Assembly: GCA_947457605.1 (NCBI GenBank)
Contig: CANGWP010000152.1
Coordinates: 1 to 5,142, forward strand
Reading direction: 5' to 3'
Origin: Bdellovibrionales bacterium
GTDB taxonomy: Bacteria > Bdellovibrionota > UBA1018 > CAIMNF01
Length of the DNA: 5,142 nt
Of the stretch, positions 1 through 5,142 are shown one piece after another (position 1 is the first letter of the stretch; each line of letters opens with the position of its first letter). The notes under the pieces are model-generated. The model was not told the origin of the DNA, ran no database searches, and saw only the letters and a list, made by a program, of their open reading frames with translations. The position numbers and the translations under genes are program-made.

Positions 1-1631
1 GCTGGCTCAGGGAATTTCATGAGTTCTCGGCCAAGCGGTCCCAGAACATTCAAGGTTTCGCCCAAGCCGTTCAACTGAAGCGAATCAGCTCTGTGATGGG
101 AAATTCTGCTTTTGAGGAAGATTTCTCCGAATACTGGGTGGCGCGTGTATTGTTTGAGCTGAAATTGATGCCCTTGGCCCAACAAGCATTTCAGTCGGTA
201 CTCGAAAACACCGAAAACCGTGAACTGAAAAAGGCGTCTTTTTCATGCCTTACCAGAATTCAGATGGTGAATCCTGATCTCAAGGCACCCGATCTTTCGA
301 CCGTAGCCCAACTCGCTTGGACCGAAGCTGATTCGGATGTTTTGTTCCTGAACCTCATTGGCAAGGAATCCACCCTTTCCGCTAAACTTTCCCCGGGCCA
401 CAAGGGGTTCCTCACTGGGGTCAATGGCCTCAGGAATCGGAAGTATTCGGAAGCCATTCAAGGATTTACCGCATATTTCCAATATCTCCTTACCCATCCA
501 AGAAGCTTCCTTGCGCGCTACCAGGATCAGGCTCACCTCCTTCTCGGACGCGCTCTCTATGCCACAGCCCGATTCAAGGAATCCGCAGATGAGTTCCAAA
601 AGGTGAAGAAGACCTCAAACGAACAAATCGAAGCGCTCTCGAACCTTGCCTGGGCATACCTGCTTCAGGAAAAATACGATGATGCAATCGGCGTGGCCCT
701 CCAACTGCGCTCCGGTGGACTCCGCAATACCTTCGCTCCTGAACCGATCATGGTCTCGGCCATGGCTTTGAATGAGCTCTGCATTTATCCGGAGTCCATC
801 CGGATGGTTCAAGCTTTCGTTAAGGACTATTTGAGCAGCTTCAATTGGTTGAAGAAGAACCCCAACCGCACGGATGGGTACGATCTTACCTTAAAAGCGA
901 TCAAGAACGTGCAAGTTGCTCCATCGAAACTTACCACCGAATGGATCCGCCGCCCTGAATTCCTCACCCGCCAGACCGAGATCAATGAAATGATCTCGCA
1001 TCCAAAACTCATTGCTCAAACCGAGGGGCAGGCTTTTGCGGAACAAGTTCGAATGACCAAGGAATGGGTGACTCGCGCGGCCGCCTTCATTCAGGAAGTA
1101 AAGGTTGCGAATCTGAAATTGAAAGTAAATCAAACCCTTGCCCCTGAATTCGCCGATCGCTATGCAACGCTAAAGCGCGACCAAAGAAAACTAAGCCAGT
1201 TCTATCGTGCATCGAAAGTATGGAAAGCCCTGGCCCGGAGCTATGAAAAACGTCTGCCCGCGATGCGTGCGGAACTCGTAAAAAAGGTCAATTCCGATTT
1301 CAACAAAAAGAACCAAAAACTCCTCGCGGTTTTGCGAAACGTTCGGGACAACTCCGACCTTATCGAGGTTGAGATCTACAATGGAGCAAGTCAGGACATT
1401 ATCTGGAAGAACGCCCACCCTGATTTTGAAGCCAAAAAGGAAGAACTGATGGAAGAGAAATCAGGTCCCGATCACACCGAAACCTGGAGCTGGGGACACT
1501 TTCTTGCATCTGACATTGAAAACTCGGAGGTCTGGGAAGACGAGCTTGGTGCCTTGAAGGCGGACGTTCAAAGTCAATGCAACGCAAAAGAGAAATTCCT
1601 GAAACTAAGCCTGATGAAGAGGGAAAAATGA
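1..1631 (+). CDS. TPR-repeat scaffold protein, 5' end outside the window
   Basis: The reading frame is open from base 3 without a stop (W-L-R-E-F-H...), so the gene begins upstream. The GTG at 93 and ATG at 96 are internal codons with no ribosome binding site at a usable distance. 542 residues are visible (numbered from the TGG at 3). Residues about 44-260 are helical and TPR-like, with paired-helix patterns such as ALYATARFKESADEF and AWAYLLQEKYDDAIGVA, and another around NGLRNRKYSEAIQGF. Residues about 340-460 are rich in Lys, Glu, Arg and Leu and probably form long helices or coiled coil, ending in EVEIYNGASQDIIW, a tail I associate with large TPR proteins of deltaproteobacteria that sit with envelope or gliding-motility genes. 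TPR repeats mediate protein-protein contacts, so a scaffold role is inferred. A signal peptide, if present, lies outside the window. The stop overlaps the next start by ATGA. Family assignment to a GltE/AglT-like protein is possible but unproven. Confidence 0.85.
   Translation, partial: WLREFHEFSAKRSQNIQGFAQAVQLKRISSVMGNSAFEEDFSEYWVARVLFELKLMPLAQQAFQSVLENTENRELKKASFSCLTRIQMVNPDLKAPDLSTVAQLAWTEADSDVLFLNLIGKESTLSAKLSPGHKGFLTGVNGLRNRKYSEAIQGFTAYFQYLLTHPRSFLARYQDQAHLLLGRALYATARFKESADEFQKVKKTSNEQIEALSNLAWAYLLQEKYDDAIGVALQLRSGGLRNTFAPEPIMVSAMALNELCIYPESIRMVQAFVKDYLSSFNWLKKNPNRTDGYDLTLKAIKNVQVAPSKLTTEWIRRPEFLTRQTEINEMISHPKLIAQTEGQAFAEQVRMTKEWVTRAAAFIQEVKVANLKLKVNQTLAPEFADRYATLKRDQRKLSQFYRASKVWKALARSYEKRLPAMRAELVKKVNSDFNKKNQKLLAVLRNVRDNSDLIEVEIYNGASQDIIWKNAHPDFEAKKEELMEEKSGPDHTETWSWGHFLASDIENSEVWEDELGALKADVQSQCNAKEKFLKLSLMKREK
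1617..1623 (+). promoter_or_regulatory. Ribosome binding site for the GYF-domain gene
   Basis: The purine run AAGAGGG contains a GAGG core at 1619-1622, five bases before the ATG at 1628. It lies inside the last codons of the TPR gene. It decides the start of the downstream gene in favour of 1628 over the in-frame ATG at 1577, which has no comparable site and would add a charged, unconserved-looking leader. Confidence 0.65.
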
Positions 1632-2098
1632 GTACTCAGAATCGATACTATCTTTTCAAATCCGGAAAACTGACTGGGCCGCTATCCCAATCCAAGATCG
1701 AGGAGATGCGCTCAAGCGGAAAACTCCTCTCCTACTCCTGGATGATGGATGAAACCACCCAAACCTGGAGCCCCATCGAAGGAATGCCAAGCGAAAACCC
1801 CTTCCAGGCCTCCCTTCAGACCTTGAAGGAGCGGATCCTCAGTGGCGCATTCCAGCACCGCGGCAAGGCCTTAAGCGGCGTAGTGAAGGGCATGCATTCC
1901 TTTGGGCTTGAAATCCTGATGCCAAAAGACTCGCGGGACTGGAACGGATTGTCCACCTCCACTCCCCTGACCTTGAATCTGGTGGATGAAACTCACCTGA
2001 AGACCTCGAATGCCAAGGTCACCTTTCAAGCGGCGGAAGCCACCTCGGAGGGAACCCTGCTTCGATTTTCTTGGCATGAGGCTGCAGCCCCGTTGTAG
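1628..2098 (+). CDS. GYF_2-domain protein with possible PilZ-like C-terminal domain
   Basis: A cytoplasmic protein of 156 residues, with no signal peptide or membrane segment. Residues 7-54 match the GYF_2 (DUF4339) pattern: an aromatic YYLF start, the G-x-x-x-G-P-L turn (G13, G17-P18), a helix ending in SSGKL, then W38 and W47-S-P. GYF domains bind proline-rich or partner peptides; in the gliding machinery of Myxococcus a GYF domain occurs in the GltJ/AgmX protein. Residues about 66-150 look like a beta-rich domain: GKALSGVVKGMHSFGLEIL, then PLTLNLVDE, KVTFQAAEA and LLRFSW. This is reminiscent of PilZ, but the c-di-GMP contact motif D/N-x-S-x-x-G would be G88-M-H-S-F-G93, so canonical ligand residues are missing. 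The start at 1628 is chosen because it gives an ATGA overlap with the TPR gene stop and has a good ribosome binding site. The function is probably that of an adaptor in the same assembly as its neighbours. The GYF call is firm; the PilZ resemblance is tentative. Confidence 0.85.
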   Translation: MSTQNRYYLFKSGKLTGPLSQSKIEEMRSSGKLLSYSWMMDETTQTWSPIEGMPSENPFQASLQTLKERILSGAFQHRGKALSGVVKGMHSFGLEILMPKDSRDWNGLSTSTPLTLNLVDETHLKTSNAKVTFQAAEATSEGTLLRFSWHEAAAPL

Positions 2099-2110
2099 AA
2101 TTGAAATCAT

Positions 2111-2118
2111 GGGATGGA
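2111..2118 (+). promoter_or_regulatory. Weak candidate ribosome binding site for the barrel gene
   Basis: The G-rich stretch GGGATGGA lies in the short gap before the barrel gene, with its GGA ending seven bases before the ATG at 2126. It supports 2126 over the in-frame ATG at 2114, which is preceded only by an A/T-rich stretch without a GGAG-like core. The match is poor, and translation may depend partly on ribosomes finishing the GYF gene 27 bases upstream. Confidence 0.35.
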
Positions 2119-2125
2119 ATCGTTT

Positions 2126-2839
2126 ATGAAAAGATGGATCTTTTTTGCTTTCGTGCTTTCTTTGCCCCAACTCGGACACGCGGAAACTCAGGCCACACAA
2201 AAGACACCTGCCCCATCGCTTGAAGGCGAAGCGGTGGATGTTTCTAAAGTGACCGAGAAATACTGGGCACAGGGCAAGGACTCGGAACTTGGGGTGGTTC
2301 AAAACCGCAAGTACTCAAACGAAAAACGATTTGAGATCGACCTTCTGACAGGAAGCCTCTCGTATGATCCATTCCAATCGATTGCAAACTACGGAGGCTC
2401 CATCGGCTACTATTTCTCGCAGTACCTCAGCGTGCACGCGATTGCTTGGAGAAACAATGTCAGTGATTCTGCGGCATTCAAGTCCCTAAAAACAGAAGCT
2501 CCAACCGCCGACCTCTTCCGAAACACTCCGAAGAGCTTTTATGGACTCCAGGTGAATGAGAACTTCCTTTATGGAAAGGCCTCTCTTCTTGGAAAAATGA
2601 TCATTTATGTGGATCTGTTTTTGCTGGGCGGTGCCGGCGTCATGAACACCGCAAACGGCAATAGCTTTGCCCCGTTCCTGGGAATCGGTCAGAAGATCCA
2701 CATCAACCGCAACATCGTCCTGCATCTTGATTATCGGGTGCTCGGCTTCAAGGAAACTGTTAAGAATACCGCTGGAGCTTCTCAAAGCAGAAGCAACACG
2801 AGTGACGCGATCACGTTCGGGCTTGGGTATCAGCTTTGA
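2126..2839 (+). CDS. Outer-membrane beta-barrel protein (myxobacterial/Bdellovibrio-type)
   Basis: A 237-residue exported protein. Residues 1-19 form a signal peptide: K2-R3, a hydrophobic core WIFFAFVLSL, and a signal peptidase I site after G-H-A19. A polar linker (about 20-65) follows, then the entry region GVVQNRKYSNEKRFEIDLLT and alternating amphipathic strands (SIGYYFSQYLSVHAIAW, SFYGLQVNENFLYG, IIYVDLFLLGGAGV, FLGIGQKIHI, IVLHLDYRVLGF) typical of an 8-10 strand barrel. The last eight residues, TFGLGYQL, fit the BAM-complex beta-signal pattern (polar-x-G-x-x-aromatic-x-hydrophobic), although the last residue is Leu rather than the common Phe. The family resembles the 'OMP_myx_plus' barrels, which include proteins of gliding-motility clusters. 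The start at 2126 is preferred because the Lys-Arg n-region then follows Met directly; 2114 would add MESF. There are no Cys residues. The 3' end overlaps the opposing response-regulator gene by 29 bases. Cargo or partner is unknown. Confidence 0.85.
   Translation: MKRWIFFAFVLSLPQLGHAETQATQKTPAPSLEGEAVDVSKVTEKYWAQGKDSELGVVQNRKYSNEKRFEIDLLTGSLSYDPFQSIANYGGSIGYYFSQYLSVHAIAWRNNVSDSAAFKSLKTEAPTADLFRNTPKSFYGLQVNENFLYGKASLLGKMIIYVDLFLLGGAGVMNTANGNSFAPFLGIGQKIHINRNIVLHLDYRVLGFKETVKNTAGASQSRSNTSDAITFGLGYQL
2811..2839. other. Convergent overlap of two coding regions
   Basis: The barrel gene's stop TGA is at 2837-2839 on the plus strand, and the response regulator's stop TGA occupies 2813-2811 on the minus strand. 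The two reading frames therefore share 29 bases. On the plus strand these encode T-F-G-L-G-Y-Q-L-stop; on the minus strand they encode the tail K-A-D-T-Q-A-R-T-stop after the winged helix. No hairpin with a T-run is visible on either side within about 100 bases, so each transcript probably runs into the other gene. Confidence 0.9.
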
Positions 2840-3533
2840 GTTTGATCCGGTAGCCCTCGCCGTATACGGTCTGGATTTCACCCGCAAACTCGGAAATCTT
2901 TTTTCGAAGTGAAGTAAGGTGGGCGTCGATCAATCGATCGCTCTTGGATTCGTCCTTCCAAACTGAATCCATGATTCCCTTGCGGCTTACCACTCCCCCA
3001 TCCGAATCAAGGAGTAGCTCCAGAATTCCGTACTCGACAGGACCCAGATCGATGAGCTTTCCTGAAACAAAAACTTCCTGGCTCCGTTTGTCCATGACCA
3101 GATTTCCAAGCTCAAGACGCGAAAGAGGCTTCTTCTGAAAGTCCCGGATTCGAGTGAGTTTCGACTTAATCCTCGCAAGCACTTCGTCAAAATCAAAAGG
3201 TTTGGTGATGTAATCATCGGCTCCAAAATCAAATGCCTCAATCCGGTTCGGCGTTGAACTTACGGCAGTGAGCATCAGCACAGGGATGGCGCGGGTCTGT
3301 TCGTTCTCCCGGATTCTCTTGACCGCGGTGATTCCGTCCATTCCGGGCATCATCACATCCATCAAAATCACATCAGGATTCAGCTCGCTTGCCATCCGTA
3401 CAGCTTCAATGCCACTCGCCCCCTCAATGACCTCGTAATGGTCATTCAAAAAATCCCGAAGCACTTCACGCAACAAAGGCTCATCATCCACTACCAAAAT
3501 TTTTGCTTTTCCCTGCGCCGGACCGGTATTCAT
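2811..3533 (-). CDS. OmpR/PhoB-family response regulator
   Basis: A 240-residue two-component transcription factor of normal family length. The receiver domain (about 10-125) is complete: acidic pair D16-D17, phospho-acceptor D59 in LMDVMMPGMDG, T89 in the LMLTA switch, and K111-P112 in DDYITKPF. The winged-helix DNA-binding domain (about 140-232) shows E167-Y168 after GPV, the GGVVSRKGIMDSVW segment, the recognition-helix region RLIDAHLTSLRKKI, and the wing QTVYGEGYRI. The usual L-T-x-x-E entry of the domain reads L-G-P-V-E here, a mild variant. By family, phosphorylation by a sensor kinase at D59 would promote dimerisation and promoter binding. No kinase is in the window, so the partner and targets are unknown. 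The gene is coupled to the radical SAM gene by an ATGA overlap, and its last codons lie inside the opposing barrel gene. The start is firm: the first Met lies nine residues before the beta-1 strand. Confidence 0.95.
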   Translation of the reverse strand: MNTGPAQGKAKILVVDDEPLLREVLRDFLNDHYEVIEGASGIEAVRMASELNPDVILMDVMMPGMDGITAVKRIRENEQTRAIPVLMLTAVSSTPNRIEAFDFGADDYITKPFDFDEVLARIKSKLTRIRDFQKKPLSRLELGNLVMDKRSQEVFVSGKLIDLGPVEYGILELLLDSDGGVVSRKGIMDSVWKDESKSDRLIDAHLTSLRKKISEFAGEIQTVYGEGYRIKLKADTQART

Positions 3534-5142
3534 GTCTGCAATGCCTTTCGTACGAGCCCTGGATCAACCTCGGACTTCGGAACCTTGAAATCAAACCATG
3601 TTCTTACATCGCGGTCCAACCCAATTCCGAGCATGTAATTGTAAACCGCCTTGCGTAAACCAAAACCATAGCGATCATGGTCCACCCCGGACATATCCTC
3701 GAATTCCAGGTCGTTCCGAGCAAACTGAACCTCACCCTTTTCCCTGATCCTGACCCCAAACTCCTCCGGAGCAAGTCCGACCGCCGAATGGGCCGTGGTC
3801 GAAAACCTGTGCCAAAACGCAGAGCTCAAACAGCCCTCGAGGAACAATTGTCGCACCCTCTCCAGGCTATCGATCGTTTCTTGAGCCGTCTGGGTCGGAA
3901 ATCCGTACATGAGGTACGCATGCACCAGCACCCCGGACTCCCGGAAGTTCCGGGTGACGCGTGCAACTTGCTCGACCGTGACTCCCTTCTTCATTTTCTT
4001 GAGCAAGCGATCGGACGCGACCTCAAGACCTCCCGATACCGCTACACAACCGGCATCGCTCATGAGTGCCGTGAGCTCGCGGGTAAACGTCTTTTCAAAC
4101 CGGATGTTCCCCCACCAGCTGAAACAAAGCCCCTCCTCTATGAGCTTCTTGGAAAGATCCTTGAGCGCAACCGGAGGAGCGGCCTCATCCACAAAATGAA
4201 ACCCACTGGAGCCACTTTCGGCCTTAAGCCGCTTCATTCGCTCGATGGTGATCTCGACCGGAGAAAGTTCGTAGCGCTTGATGTAATCAAGAGAAATGTC
4301 GCAAAAGCTGCACTGGTGCCAATAGCATCCGTGTGCCAGCATCACTTTGTTCCAATGCAGGTCAGACCAAAAGCGGTGCATCGGATTCAGCATTTCTACA
4401 AGGGACAGATATTCTCTGATCGGAAGTCCTTTCAAGGTGGGATATCCGGTTGCGATTTGCGGATGATCATGTTCGGTTTTTGAATTGCAGTACTCCACAC
4501 TCCCCTTTGCCTTAAGGCCAGGAAGGTAGGTGCGAAGGAGTGATTCCCGACCGATCTCACCCTGAAAATGTTGCAGCAAGAGTTCAAGCGGGCGTTCCCC
4601 ATCGTCGAGCGTAATGGCATCAACAAGTTCAAAAATGCGCCCATCGCGAAGGGTTCGAAGCTCGGTATTCACATATCCGCCGCCGATTCCGACCTTGATC
4701 AAAGGGTTCACTTTCTTGATGGTTTTCGCGATCCGAAGTGCGCCCAACACACAGCCAGGGAATGGAATGGTGATCAAAACGACATCGGGCTTGTGGGTCT
4801 CGATGCACTGAAGTGTGAGCACACGGATCATTTCGGCCACAAGGCCATCCTCTGCCGCCAATGCAGAAAGTAGCGGGTCGAAGGTGGGCGCGCTTGCCGC
4901 GAGCTTTTCGCCATACCTCGACAACGAAAACTCCGGGTCCACGCCCTTTGAAATCACATCGGTAAGATCATCAATGTAGAGACTTGCCAGATGCTTTGCC
5001 TGATCCTGCGTACCCATCAACCCAAAAGCCCAGGCAAGATCTTCCGCCTCGACACTTTGAAACCTCGGGCCCTCCGGCAAAAGAGTACGCGCTGCAATCC
5101 TGTGGGCAAGTGTGGGGTCCTTTCCCTGCAAAAAGGAAATCA
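3530..5142 (-). CDS. Radical SAM protein with cobalamin-binding-like N-terminal region, 5' end outside the window
   Basis: 536 residues are visible, counted from the ATT codon at 5140-5138. The frame stays open to the edge, where the last two bases could complete an ATG, GTG, TTG or CTG. The family usually has a further N-terminal segment of roughly 100 residues, and the visible start (ISFLQGKDPTLAHRI) looks internal, so the gene is probably truncated here. The TTG at 5131 is not a convincing start. Residues about 118-193 form a Rossmann-like, B12-binding-type segment (PDVVLITIPFPG, then KVGIGGGYVN). The radical SAM core (about 265-470) carries the iron-sulphur cysteines C272, C277 and C280 in GCYWHQCSFCD, then GFHFVDEAAPP, the GGLEVASDRLLKKMKKG segment and LMYGFPTQT. 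Such enzymes bind a 4Fe-4S cluster and S-adenosylmethionine and do radical chemistry; B12-binding members are often methyltransferases or RiPP/lipid-modifying enzymes. The substrate is unknown. It is coupled to the downstream response regulator by a 4-base overlap. Confidence 0.88.
   Translation of the reverse strand, partial: ISFLQGKDPTLAHRIAARTLLPEGPRFQSVEAEDLAWAFGLMGTQDQAKHLASLYIDDLTDVISKGVDPEFSLSRYGEKLAASAPTFDPLLSALAAEDGLVAEMIRVLTLQCIETHKPDVVLITIPFPGCVLGALRIAKTIKKVNPLIKVGIGGGYVNTELRTLRDGRIFELVDAITLDDGERPLELLLQHFQGEIGRESLLRTYLPGLKAKGSVEYCNSKTEHDHPQIATGYPTLKGLPIREYLSLVEMLNPMHRFWSDLHWNKVMLAHGCYWHQCSFCDISLDYIKRYELSPVEITIERMKRLKAESGSSGFHFVDEAAPPVALKDLSKKLIEEGLCFSWWGNIRFEKTFTRELTALMSDAGCVAVSGGLEVASDRLLKKMKKGVTVEQVARVTRNFRESGVLVHAYLMYGFPTQTAQETIDSLERVRQLFLEGCLSSAFWHRFSTTAHSAVGLAPEEFGVRIREKGEVQFARNDLEFEDMSGVDHDRYGFGLRKAVYNYMLGIGLDRDVRTWFDFKVPKSEVDPGLVRKALQT
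3544..3548 (-). promoter_or_regulatory. Candidate ribosome binding site for the response regulator
   Basis: On the minus strand, AAAGG ends ten bases before the ATG at 3533, inside the final codons of the radical SAM gene. The match is modest and the spacing slightly long, consistent with re-initiation by ribosomes ending at the overlapping TGA (3532-3530). Confidence 0.4.

Noticed and set aside
1577..1627. Earlier ATG start for the GYF gene
   Set aside because: It would overlap the TPR gene by 55 bases, lacks a ribosome binding site and adds a charged leader before the domain. The ATG at 1628 has an ATGA overlap and a GAGG site five bases upstream.
1871..2302. A 143-codon minus-strand open frame crossing the GYF and barrel genes
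   Set aside because: It is antisense to two genes with clear domain or signal-peptide evidence, spans their junction and has a low-quality Arg/Gly/Cys-rich translation. It is treated as a chance frame.
2840..2930. Possible intrinsic terminator just past the barrel gene
   Set aside because: No GC-rich hairpin followed by a T-run could be found on either strand. The TCTTTTTTCG run at about 2898-2906 encodes residues of the regulator and has no stem in front of it.
2924..2940. Repeated GATC/CGATC motifs (GATCAATCGATCG)
   Set aside because: They lie within the response regulator's recognition-helix region and encode the conserved S-D-R-L-I-D-A run. Too short and too constrained by coding to call a regulatory repeat.
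3940..3954. Perfect inverted repeat CCCGGAA-G-TTCCGGG
   Set aside because: The arms are only seven bases with a one-base centre, inside the radical SAM core and encoding ordinary residues there. It has no T-run and is not at a promoter, so it is probably a coincidence of codon use rather than an operator or terminator.
3677..4483. A 268-codon plus-strand open frame opposite the radical SAM gene
   Set aside because: It lies wholly antisense to a clearly conserved enzyme, including its cluster cysteines. Its translation is rich in Arg, Pro, His and Lys with no recognisable domain, and it has no good ribosome binding site. It is a shadow of the real gene.

Overview
The window holds five protein-coding genes and almost no non-coding DNA. 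Three genes run on the plus strand (a TPR protein, a GYF-domain protein and an outer-membrane beta-barrel protein). They meet two genes on the minus strand (an OmpR-type response regulator and, upstream of it, a radical SAM protein) tail to tail. The only stretch free of coding sequence is about 27 bases, between the GYF gene and the barrel gene. Both gene sets enter from outside: the first and last reading frames are open at the window edges, so no promoter and neither true first start codon is visible. No RNA gene, mobile element, CRISPR array or convincing terminator was seen.

The gene content suggests a Gram-negative bacterium of the Bdellovibrionota/Myxococcota kind (former deltaproteobacteria), perhaps a Bdellovibrio relative. 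The reasons are a GYF_2-type cytoplasmic domain next to a TPR protein and a small barrel with the 'VQNR..' entry region seen in myxobacterial and Bdellovibrio outer-membrane proteins, moderate GC content, and a large Cys-Tyr-Trp type radical SAM protein of a style common in those groups. This is an inference from remembered families, not from a search.

Plus strand, 1-2839: the TPR protein and GYF protein overlap by ATGA and are probably translationally coupled, and the barrel gene follows at once. The set looks like an envelope-spanning module, with a TPR scaffold, a small cytoplasmic adaptor (GYF plus a possible degenerate PilZ-like beta domain) and an outer-membrane barrel. Its parts resemble those of gliding-motility (Glt/Agl) clusters, though a specific role cannot be proved here.

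Minus strand, 5142-2811: a radical SAM protein with an N-terminal cobalamin-binding-like region is followed by an OmpR/PhoB-family response regulator, again through a 4-base ATGA overlap. No histidine kinase is in view.

The two sets overlap at their 3' ends by 29 bases (2811-2839). That overlap encodes the complete C-terminal barrel-insertion signal of the outer-membrane protein on one strand and the tail of the response regulator on the other. This arrangement and the radical SAM/response-regulator coupling are the most notable points in the window.
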